5,405 nt of DNA, taken from assembly GCA_028697515.1 (NCBI GenBank), contig JAQVEY010000196.1:1-5405 (forward strand). Reading direction: 5' to 3'. This DNA is from Bacteroidales bacterium (lineage in GTDB: Bacteria > Bacteroidota > Bacteroidia > Bacteroidales > ML635J-15). The position numbers and the translations under genes were made by a program. The notes under the pieces were generated by a model. The model was given only the letters and a program-made list of their open reading frames with translations. It ran no database searches and had not been told where the DNA came from. Positions 1 through 5,405 of the stretch are shown piece after piece. How positions within the stretch are numbered: the stretch's first letter is position 1; each line of letters begins with the position of its first letter.

Positions 1-65
1 TAAATAGTCATAAATAAACTGATAAGAATATTTAGCATGCTTATATTTTATTTATTTTGCTAAAA

Positions 66-80
66 TATTATTGTAATTTG
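66..80 (+). promoter_or_regulatory. Weak promoter-like sequence before the TPR-CHAT gene
   Basis: Two overlapping imperfect matches to TAnnTTTG lie here: TATTATTG (66-73) and TAATTTG (74-80, one base short). A TTTG at 56-59 is too close to either to be a normal -33 element. If used, transcription would begin near 80-90 and leave a very short leader for ATG 102, or about 75 nt for ATG 162. The rest of positions 1-101 is AT-rich and shows no gene. Confidence 0.2.
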
Positions 81-101
81 CACTGAAAAATTGCATTGCC
101 C

Positions 102-3100
102 ATGAAAACGAAAAGTTTCAATATGTTTTTGAAGTCATTTTTTAGTAAGTCAATCAAAATAATGACCACAACTGGAACTAGCGCTTCTTTAAAATTTATC
201 AGACTTAAACTTATCGTTGTAATACTTTTATTATCTTACGATTCATTTTGTCAAGACTGGCAATATTATGATTCTCTAAGACAGGTTTCGTTTGATTTGA
301 AAGATATCGAAAATGCTGAGAAATATGCAGAATTGAGTATAGATACATATTCATTGTCTCATGATACTATGAATAATGATTTTGCAGATTTAGTATTTAA
401 AAATGTCGAAATACTAATAAGTCAGGAAAAATATACAGAAGCAGAGCTATTATGTCAGAGAGAAATTGCAATCCGAAGAAAGTTATTAGATTATAAAAAT
501 GAAAACTATGCTCAATGTCTGGCAAATTTGGCTTTTATTTATAATAATACAGGAGCATATAATAAAGAAGAACCTATATTACTCGAATTGTTAGTTATTT
601 ATGAAGAGATTTTTGGAAAAATTTCCATGGATTATCTTCAAGTATTGAATGATTTAGGATATGTAAACAGATCTATTGGTAATTATAAACATGCCGAGTT
701 TTATTATAATCAATGCGTTAGAATTGCTCAAGAGATTTATGGAAAGAATGAGATGAATTATGCAATAATAATTAGCAATTTGGCAGGAACTTATCGAAAA
801 AGTGGAGAATATTCAAAGGCAGAACCTTTGTTGTTGGAAGCATCTGAAATAATTAGAGAATTGTATGGAAGTAATCATATCTATTACGCTACGATTCTTA
901 ATAATACTGCTCAATTATATCTCGAATTAGGACAGATAGACAGTGCCGAAAAACTTTTAGAACAAGCTCATAACATTGTAATAGCGAATTCAGAGGAAAA
1001 CGATCCTATTTATTCACAATCATTAAATAATCTCGCAAGCATATATGTTATGAATTATAAATACGATGAGGCAGTAAAATTATTAGAGAAATCAGCTGAA
1101 ATCCGTTTAGAAATTTATGGCGAAAATCATAATTCTTATGCAGAGACCTTAAATAGCTTTGCCACCTTATACTCCAAAAAAGGAGATCTTGAAACGGCAG
1201 AGAGGTATTATCGTGAAACGTATATGATTTTTAAAAATACCATGCAAGATAATCCTGATAAATATGCCATTTCTCTGACAAATTTGGGCGATATATATAG
1301 AGTTATGGGTAATTATGATCTATCAGAAAAATATTTACGCGAGGCAATCGATATACAATCTAGTATTATGGGAGAATCTTCTCCTGAATACATAAACTCC
1401 CGAATGGATATGTTGTTAGTTTTATATGCAACGGGAAGAATTTCAGAAGCCGAATCTGAATTAATGAATATTATTCCTTGTTTGAATCAACAATTAAAAA
1501 ATCAAATTGGATTTCTGTCTGAAAATGAAATGAGTAATTATTTAAAGCGAAATCTTTTTAAATATAATTTTATACGAAACTTTTGCCTTAAGAATAAAGA
1601 AAAAAGTCCTGCACTTGTTGGGATTTTCTATGATATTGAACTTAATTTAAAAGCAATGCTATTGAATTCGGGAATACAAATGAGGCAAAGTATTCTCGAC
1701 AGTAAAGATTCTATATTAATAAATCAATATGACAGATGGATTAGTTTAAGAAGTGAATTGACAGGACAATATCTTTTACATCCTGATAAACGTGATAAAA
1801 ATATAGGACAAATCGAAGATGAAATTAATTCTCTTGAGAAAGGACTTGTTCGTGGCACTAAGGATTTTGTCCAAAGCATGAGCTTGTTTAATGTAGGATG
1901 GAAGGATGTTCAGTCGCAATTGGCTGAAGATGAGGTTTGTATTGAATTTGTTTCTTTTCCCGATTATGATGGCACAGAACTAACAGATGAAAAAAAATAT
2001 GCAGCTATCATATTGAGACAGGATTTTGAATTTCCTAAGATTATTTATCTCTGTGATCAGACAAGTTTGGAAAAATTAATGAATCAAGGCTGTCTTATTA
2101 GTAATGATTCAACATCTTCTACAAATGCTGACAGAGGTGTAATACTTATGAGTAACAAACAGAACAATTTACTTTATGATGAGATTTATAAAATTGTGTG
2201 GTTACCTTTAGAAGAACTGATGAAAAATGCAGAAAGAGTATATTTGTCTCCTTCTGGTCTTTTACATAAAGTGTCATTTGCTGCTTTAAAAGATGAGCAA
2301 GGAAGGTATTTATCCGATAAATATGAAATTGTACATTTGATAAGTTCTGCTGAATTAGTTACAGGGGTAAACAAATCACAATATATTAATTCAAATGACA
2401 GAGCTTTAATATTTGGTGGCATCGATTTTAATAAAAGTAGTTCACTAACAAGTCCTGATTCGAGTGTAAATGATATTATTATTGACAATAGATTTCAGAA
2501 CACTTATTGGAATTATCTTGCAGGTACAATGACTGAGGCTAATTTTATTGATAGTATTCTTAAGATTAGCAATATTAATTCGTATTTGACATACGGAGAA
2601 AATGCTACCGAAGACTTATTTAAGTCGTATTCAGGTAATTCTCCTCAAATTATACATATTGCGACACATGGTTTCTTTTTTCAAAAAGCTGAATATGAAA
2701 CATATGATGAAAGTTTTAATGAGGGGCAATATCTTTTTCGACTGGCTTCGAATCCACTGTTAAGATCTGGTTTGTTATTTGCTGGGGCTAATTATTTGTG
2801 GAGAGGAGTGAAGCTACCATCAAATATCGATGATGGGATACTTACTGCTTATGAGGTGTCAAATTTAAACCTCAATAACACTAAACTCGTAGTTCTTTCC
2901 GCATGCGAAACAGGGCTGGGTGAAATCTCTGACGGAGAGGGCGTGTATGGTATGCAACGTGCATTTAAAATTGCTGGTTCCGAATATCTTATTATGAGTC
3001 TTTGGCAAGTGCCGGATAAAGAGACAGCAGAGTTTATGCAACTATTTTACAGCTATTGCCTTCAAAACAATAAAATAGGTGATGCCTTTAGAAAAGCTCA

Positions 3101-3161
3101 ATCTGAAATGAGAGAGAAGTATGAAGATTTTTATTGGGCAGCTTTTGTTTTGGTCGAATAG
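102..3161 (+). CDS. Exported TPR-repeat protein with C-terminal CHAT (caspase-like) protease domain
   Basis: Residue numbers count from the TTG at 96. A hydrophobic stretch (about 38-50) preceded by Lys/Arg and ending Ser-Phe-Cys/Gln-Asp looks like a Sec signal peptide cut near residue 52. Nine TPR units follow, with aromatic anchors at residues 96, 138, 180 and every 42 up to 432. Residues about 475-680 form the helical linker usual in bacterial TPR-CHAT proteins. The CHAT domain covers about 690-1021: YLSPSGLLHKVSFAAL (716-731), LAGTMTEA (808-815), catalytic-type His858 in HIATHGF, NPLLRSGLLFAGAN, catalytic-type Cys937 in LSACETG, then GEGVYGMQRAF, SLWQVPD and a terminal YWAAFVLV. Both key residues are present, so a cysteine protease active on an unknown substrate is plausible; TPRs usually bind partners. 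Start is uncertain: ATG 102 is preferred over TTG 96, but ATG 123 or ATG 162 are possible, and 162 gives a signal peptide of more normal length. No Shine-Dalgarno is seen before any. The family call is firm; role and partner are unknown. Confidence 0.95.
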   Translation: MKTKSFNMFLKSFFSKSIKIMTTTGTSASLKFIRLKLIVVILLLSYDSFCQDWQYYDSLRQVSFDLKDIENAEKYAELSIDTYSLSHDTMNNDFADLVFKNVEILISQEKYTEAELLCQREIAIRRKLLDYKNENYAQCLANLAFIYNNTGAYNKEEPILLELLVIYEEIFGKISMDYLQVLNDLGYVNRSIGNYKHAEFYYNQCVRIAQEIYGKNEMNYAIIISNLAGTYRKSGEYSKAEPLLLEASEIIRELYGSNHIYYATILNNTAQLYLELGQIDSAEKLLEQAHNIVIANSEENDPIYSQSLNNLASIYVMNYKYDEAVKLLEKSAEIRLEIYGENHNSYAETLNSFATLYSKKGDLETAERYYRETYMIFKNTMQDNPDKYAISLTNLGDIYRVMGNYDLSEKYLREAIDIQSSIMGESSPEYINSRMDMLLVLYATGRISEAESELMNIIPCLNQQLKNQIGFLSENEMSNYLKRNLFKYNFIRNFCLKNKEKSPALVGIFYDIELNLKAMLLNSGIQMRQSILDSKDSILINQYDRWISLRSELTGQYLLHPDKRDKNIGQIEDEINSLEKGLVRGTKDFVQSMSLFNVGWKDVQSQLAEDEVCIEFVSFPDYDGTELTDEKKYAAIILRQDFEFPKIIYLCDQTSLEKLMNQGCLISNDSTSSTNADRGVILMSNKQNNLLYDEIYKIVWLPLEELMKNAERVYLSPSGLLHKVSFAALKDEQGRYLSDKYEIVHLISSAELVTGVNKSQYINSNDRALIFGGIDFNKSSSLTSPDSSVNDIIIDNRFQNTYWNYLAGTMTEANFIDSILKISNINSYLTYGENATEDLFKSYSGNSPQIIHIATHGFFFQKAEYETYDESFNEGQYLFRLASNPLLRSGLLFAGANYLWRGVKLPSNIDDGILTAYEVSNLNLNNTKLVVLSACETGLGEISDGEGVYGMQRAFKIAGSEYLIMSLWQVPDKETAEFMQLFYSYCLQNNKIGDAFRKAQSEMREKYEDFYWAAFVLVE
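381..1514 (+). repeat. Array of nine 42-residue TPR units inside the CHAT gene
   Basis: The protein carries tandem tetratricopeptide units with a period of exactly 42 residues (126 bp). The aromatic anchor of each unit falls at residues 96, 138, 180, 222, 264, 306, 348, 390 and 432, without any insertion. Typical unit features are LNNLA or SNLAG in helix A, a Gly followed by an aromatic or similar residue (GEYSKAE, GNYKHAE) at the turn, and a YGxNH-like linker to the next unit. This is the longer, kinesin-light-chain-like TPR type rather than the 34-residue type. The units are diverged at DNA level, so this is an old repeat, not a recent expansion. The first and last units are the most degenerate. 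Confidence 0.9.
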
Positions 3162-3199
3162 TACTATTGGTATATCATTTATAAAATTGTTTCGTTAAG

Positions 3200-3217
3200 A
3201 GTTTGACCGCAAATTTT
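3200..3217 (+). terminator. Weak hairpin after the TPR-CHAT gene
   Basis: Starting 38 bp after the stop at 3161, AGTTTG can pair with CAAATT across the loop ACCG (six pairs, one G-U), and the 3' arm runs into a short T-run (3214-3217). The stem is short and AT-rich, so this is only a possible terminator. The rest of the 183-bp gap up to 3344 shows a small inverted repeat, ATTGAT/ATCAAT (3279-3295), and no credible gene. Confidence 0.2.
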
Positions 3218-3344
3218 GAATTAATAATGTCTAGGTTTCAAAAAATTATCATAATTTGTGTAATCTACTCTTCTAAGTATTGATTTTACATCAATGCATA
3301 ATAAATCAATGACTAGTAAAGCTTTGTAAATGCTGTATTTCTTA

Positions 3345-3707
3345 TTACTCAAGATTAATTCTGTCTCCATGAGAGATTGGATTAGAAACCACTATGAACT
3401 CCAAATCTTTATTCGATATGTTTTTTATTTTGTGTTTTTCAAGAGGAACAATAGAAATTCCTTGCTTTTGTTTAAGTATGTATTCTACTCCTTCAATTTC
3501 GAAGCTGGCTTTTCCTGACAGGATATAAAAAAACTGTTGTGATTTTTCGTGATAATGTAGTTTTTCATGAGTTCCCGGTGGCATTGTTTCTTTAATAACA
3601 GACAAGTTATCTGTTTTTACAAAATGCCAGCCATCGCAATCTGTCCCCCAAATGTAATGATTAGATTTGTCGGTTTTAATGATTCTATTTATTTCCTTTA
3701 TTTTCAT
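3345..3707 (-). CDS. Small single-domain cupin protein
   Basis: This 120-residue protein is a compact cupin with a short N-terminal arm and no signal peptide, so it is probably cytoplasmic. Cupin motif 1 is seen at residues 45-65: Gly45, His51, His53, Gln57 and Gln58, Gly65. The glutamate usual in the motif is replaced by Gln in HEKSQQFFYILSG, a known variant. Motif 2 runs from Gly83 through Pro88 and His92 to Asn96. His51, His53, a Gln and His92 would make the metal site. The tail SNPISHGDRINLE, with its S-P-S-x-GDR pattern, recurs in small cupins of this kind as far as I recall. The substrate cannot be deduced; isomerase, dioxygenase-like and sugar-binding roles all occur in the superfamily. 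The ATG has no Shine-Dalgarno. The gene converges on the TPR-CHAT gene, with 183 bp between the stops, and lies 105 bp downstream of the VanW-type gene on the same strand. Confidence 0.9.
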   Translation of the reverse strand: MKIKEINRIIKTDKSNHYIWGTDCDGWHFVKTDNLSVIKETMPPGTHEKLHYHEKSQQFFYILSGKASFEIEGVEYILKQKQGISIVPLEKHKIKNISNKDLEFIVVSNPISHGDRINLE

Positions 3708-3742
3708 AGTGTAGCTTTGTAATTATAAGTTTTAAAATCAGT

Positions 3743-3750
3743 CAAAAATA
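3743..3750 (-). promoter_or_regulatory. Weak -7-like element upstream of the cupin gene
   Basis: On the minus strand this reads TATTTTTG, a formal match to TAnnTTTG, about 36 bp before the ATG at 3707. No TTG lies at the expected distance upstream, and the element sits in a homopolymer-rich tract (a T-run on the minus strand just ahead of it). The same T-rich tract could instead be part of the 3' end of the VanW-family transcript, though no solid GC-bearing hairpin precedes it. Confidence 0.18.
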
Positions 3751-3812
3751 AAAAAAACTTTAAAAACATACTATAGATTTTATTGCTACTTCAGTTAAGT
3801 CAGTGTGTAGTT

Positions 3813-4619
3813 TTATTCTTTTAAAAACGGACTGTACATCATAATTGCATGGTTTTCTGCCAGCAATTCTTCATGTTTTTCGTTCATATCGTTTATTTCA
3901 CATTTGTATATTTGGTTGTGTCTTGTGTAGCCACCCCAAAATTGTTGCTTTATTATGTGATTTCTTTCTTCGACCTTATACTTAACATAATTTTCTTTAT
4001 CTGAAAAAAGTTCTCCGTTAAGATAAATGTCGTCTGTCCATAGTTTTATTTGAAAACTATCTTTTGTATTATTTTTTATTTGTAAGTCAATATAATTATA
4101 TGATAATGTTGCTCCAGCTCCGAACGGGACATTCCTATTTACATCAGGAAAAACATCGAATCCATGTCTGTGCCTTTCTGTAATTGTTAAAGGACTGTGT
4201 GCGAAAATCCAAAATAGTAAATTTCCAAGTTGACATAAACCCCCACCTGTTCCTTTTTCAATTTTTCCTTGATTAAGCACTAATCCTTCAAGATAGCCCT
4301 TAAATTTTGTTGGACGACCAACCAATTTCCAAAATGAGAATGTTTCGCCCGGTTTAATTACAACATTATTTAGTTTCTTAGCAGCAAGTCTAAGGTTGGT
4401 ACGCTTGTTTTCCTGTAAGTACATATCAACATCTTTTAATTTCCTTAGAATTACTGACTGATGCTCAAAAACTAAATTAGTACCTATTTCAGAATTTTGT
4501 TGTTGCGACCATTTTTCTTTTCCTAAAATCCATTTCAGTTTGCGCTTAAGAATATAGTATTCTTTGCCTAAGAGTCTTCTTAAAGTACTTCGCTGAATTG
4601 GGTTTTCGATATTAGTCAT
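3813..4619 (-). CDS. VanW family protein
   Basis: This 268-residue protein has the full set of VanW-family conserved blocks: a basic N-terminal segment (RSTLRRLLGKEYYILKRKL, residues 10-28), RLAAKKLNNVVIKPGETFSF (77-96, one substitution-tolerant block), the GYLEGLVLNQG block, GTGGGLCQLGNLLFW (123-137) with Cys129, ERHRHGFDVFPD (148-159) and PFGAGATLSYNYIDLQ (165-180). VanW was named from VanB-type glycopeptide resistance clusters, where its biochemical role is still not established; homologues occur widely in bacteria with no resistance cluster. No signal peptide or clear membrane helix is seen, and the length is about that of the classic protein. No vanH, vanX, vanY, ligase or two-component gene is in the window, so glycopeptide resistance should not be inferred. 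It stands alone, 144 bp from the gene before it and 105 bp from the cupin after it, with a promoter-like sequence upstream. Confidence 0.93.
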   Translation of the reverse strand: MTNIENPIQRSTLRRLLGKEYYILKRKLKWILGKEKWSQQQNSEIGTNLVFEHQSVILRKLKDVDMYLQENKRTNLRLAAKKLNNVVIKPGETFSFWKLVGRPTKFKGYLEGLVLNQGKIEKGTGGGLCQLGNLLFWIFAHSPLTITERHRHGFDVFPDVNRNVPFGAGATLSYNYIDLQIKNNTKDSFQIKLWTDDIYLNGELFSDKENYVKYKVEERNHIIKQQFWGGYTRHNQIYKCEINDMNEKHEELLAENHAIMMYSPFLKE

Positions 4620-4664
4620 TTTTTAAGATTGTTCATGTTACGAGTTAAATTACGCAAAAATATT

Positions 4665-4698
4665 CAAAATTATTGCTAGATGACTTTTTGATGGTCAA
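4665..4698 (-). promoter_or_regulatory. Candidate Bacteroidota-type promoter for the VanW-family gene
   Basis: Read on the minus strand, TAATTTTG (4672-4665) fits the TAnnTTTG -7 element of Bacteroidota primary sigma factors. A TTG (4698-4696) lies 23 bp upstream, at the far edge of the spacing reported for Flavobacterium promoters. Transcription would begin near 4658 and leave a leader of roughly 40 nt before the ATG at 4619. A second TAnnTTTG match at 4655-4662 lacks an upstream TTG at suitable spacing. Such short AT-rich motifs also arise by chance. Confidence 0.4.
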
Positions 4699-4710
4699 TG
4701 TCAGTGTTCG

Positions 4711-4732
4711 TTGACGGTAAATACATCGTCAA
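4711..4732. repeat. Inverted repeat between the DUF3592-like and VanW-family genes
   Basis: TTGACGGT (4711-4718) can pair with ATCGTCAA (4725-4732) across the six-base loop AAATAC, giving eight pairs with one G-U. It lies 31 bp past the stop of the DUF3592-like gene and about 35 bp upstream of the candidate VanW -7 element. No T-run follows on the minus strand, so it is not a canonical intrinsic terminator. It may be an operator, a transcript-end hairpin or chance. Confidence 0.4.
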
Positions 4733-4763
4733 TTACGGTATAAATAGAATAACATTGGTAGTC

Positions 4764-5246
4764 TTATAAAATTATCACGCTTTCTCCCGGATTTTCGGCT
4801 AAGTATTTTATTGGGATTGTTCCTCCAACCTGAAGTTGTTTACGAATTACAAGATCACTATTGAGATTACTTATCCTTCTCGAATGAGACTGTCCGTTTG
4901 AATCCAAATATGTATATTCAACAATTGAATATATAGGTTTGTGATTTACTAACAGTTTCCAGTTCTTATCAACGAAAGTAATAGTTCCCTGTGCGTCAAT
5001 ACCATTTTGCATGATATGTTTGCCTCTCTTATTCTTTTTCGATGAACTAACTATTCCCGCTACTCCGGCTATTGAAAAAATAAGGCCTAAACCAGCAAGA
5101 CCGCCACCTATATAGTTTTTAACTTTATTGCCTTGCTCTTCACTAGCAAATCGATTATTAATCTTTACTCTTGCATTAGACTGAGTAACAATTACTCCAG
5201 TTCCTATCAGGACAAATCCTATAAATAAAAATATTCTTCCAAACAT
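4764..5246 (-). CDS. Two-helix membrane protein with DUF3592-like C-terminal domain
   Basis: This 160-residue protein begins with a hydrophobic helix at about residues 4-21. A polar loop (22-44) follows, then a Gly-rich second helix (about 45-67). The basic cluster KKNKRGK (70-76) comes right after helix 2, suggesting that both ends lie in the cytoplasm with the short loop outside. The soluble part (about 78-160) reads like DUF3592: an opening NGIDAQGTI, a central strand pair around SIVEYTYLDSNGQSHSRRIS, then VGGTIPIKYLAENPGESVII, matching the family pattern of Gly-x-x-Val-x-Val-x-Tyr followed by Asn-Pro. The function of such proteins is unknown. The first helix could be mistaken for a signal peptide, but no good cleavage site is seen. 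AAAGAG lies about 8 nt before the ATG and is at best a weak ribosome binding site. The family assignment is from pattern memory and is moderately sure. Confidence 0.82.
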   Translation of the reverse strand: MFGRIFLFIGFVLIGTGVIVTQSNARVKINNRFASEEQGNKVKNYIGGGLAGLGLIFSIAGVAGIVSSSKKNKRGKHIMQNGIDAQGTITFVDKNWKLLVNHKPIYSIVEYTYLDSNGQSHSRRISNLNSDLVIRKQLQVGGTIPIKYLAENPGESVIIL

Positions 5247-5288
5247 GATTACACTCTTTTATGGTTAAAATTAAATAGTTAATTATTT

Positions 5289-5296
5289 CAAAATTA
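5289..5296 (-). promoter_or_regulatory. Candidate -7 element upstream of the DUF3592-like gene
   Basis: On the minus strand this is TAATTTTG, a match to TAnnTTTG, about 43 bp before the ATG at 5246. No TTG is found 17-23 bp further upstream, so only half of the promoter pattern is present. The surrounding 10-mer TAATTTTGAA is identical to that at the candidate VanW promoter. Confidence 0.25.
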
Positions 5297-5393
5297 TAAA
5301 ATATTTTGGTCAGGTTATATTTTAATATTTAAATTTTTATCAAAAAATGTTTTATTTATAGAAGTAACTATACGGCAAGTAAAAAAGGAACTC

Positions 5394-5401
5394 TAATTTT
5401 G
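5394..5401 (+). promoter_or_regulatory. Possible -7 element facing out of the right edge
   Basis: The plus strand reads TAATTTTGAA at 5394-5403, again matching TAnnTTTG. It could serve a plus-strand gene beyond the window, divergent from the DUF3592-like gene. No TTG is seen at suitable spacing upstream and the downstream gene is not visible, so support is weak. Confidence 0.18.
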
Positions 5402-5405
5402 AATT

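Noticed and set aside
22..57. ATAAG/CTTAT inverted repeat followed by a T-rich stretch, considered as terminator of an upstream gene
   Set aside because: The stem is only five AT-rich pairs with a 13-base loop, and no upstream gene is visible to terminate.
2186..2488. 100-codon open frame on the minus strand
   Set aside because: It lies wholly inside the CHAT coding region, whose frame is strongly supported by conserved motifs; the reverse frame encodes no recognisable protein.
102..3161. TPR-CHAT gene as part of a CRISPR type III-E or gasdermin defence system
   Set aside because: No CRISPR repeats, Cas7-11-type effector or gasdermin-like gene is present, and the signal peptide argues against a cytoplasmic defence role.
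3243..3257. AAATTAT/ATAATTT dyad in the convergent gap
   Set aside because: Pure A/T arms with a one-base centre are expected by chance at this base composition and cannot form a stable hairpin.
3227..3283. 18-codon plus-strand frame, Lys followed by an Ile-rich stretch, in the gap after the TPR-CHAT gene
   Set aside because: Although it resembles a short hydrophobic leader, it is too short, has no ribosome binding site, and AT-rich DNA readily encodes Ile-rich runs.
3330..3518. 62-codon open frame on the plus strand
   Set aside because: It is antisense to the well-supported cupin gene and its product is low-complexity Phe/Tyr-rich sequence typical of a shadow frame.
3761..3780. AT-only stem-loop before a T-run downstream of the VanW-family gene, considered as an intrinsic terminator
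   Set aside because: The stem is A/T pairs with a mismatch and a G-U pair, too weak to call, and the T-run overlaps the possible cupin promoter.
3813..4619. Glycopeptide resistance determinant
   Set aside because: VanW homologues alone do not confer resistance, and no vanHBX, regulator or ligase gene is present in the window.

Overview
This AT-rich window holds four complete genes: one long gene on the plus strand and three shorter genes on the minus strand, separated by noncoding gaps of about 100-185 bp. The source is probably a member of the Bacteroidota. This is inferred from the low GC content, starts without Shine-Dalgarno sequences, candidate -7 elements of the TAnnTTTG type, an export signal ending in the Ser-Phe-Cys/Gln-Asp style common there, and the type of TPR-CHAT protein present. 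No rRNA, tRNA, CRISPR array, insertion sequence or phage gene was seen.

Layout. Positions 1-101 are an AT-rich leader. Positions 102-3161 (+) encode a large exported TPR-CHAT protein of about 1,000 residues. It has nine tetratricopeptide units in an exact 42-residue register, followed by a C-terminal CHAT (caspase-like) domain with an intact His/Cys pair. Positions 3345-3707 (-) encode a small single-domain cupin, convergent with the CHAT gene. Positions 3813-4619 (-) encode a VanW-family protein. Positions 4764-5246 (-) encode a two-helix membrane protein whose soluble C-terminal part resembles DUF3592. The last 159 bp are noncoding and may include a promoter facing out of the window.

How the genes relate. 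The three minus-strand genes point the same way, but the gaps of 105 and 144 bp and the promoter-like elements before each favour separate transcription over a tight operon. Nothing ties them functionally to the CHAT gene: there is no gasdermin, CRISPR effector, sigma factor or other obvious CHAT substrate in the window, and no van cluster gene next to vanW. The points most worth a second look are the extracytoplasmic location predicted for an apparently active CHAT protease, three alternating GTCAA/TTGAC half-sites at 17-bp steps upstream of the VanW gene, and a recurrent TAATTTTGAA motif in intergenic DNA. I do not see convincing evidence for a new multi-gene system; the window looks like ordinary chromosomal DNA carrying an orphan TPR-CHAT gene.
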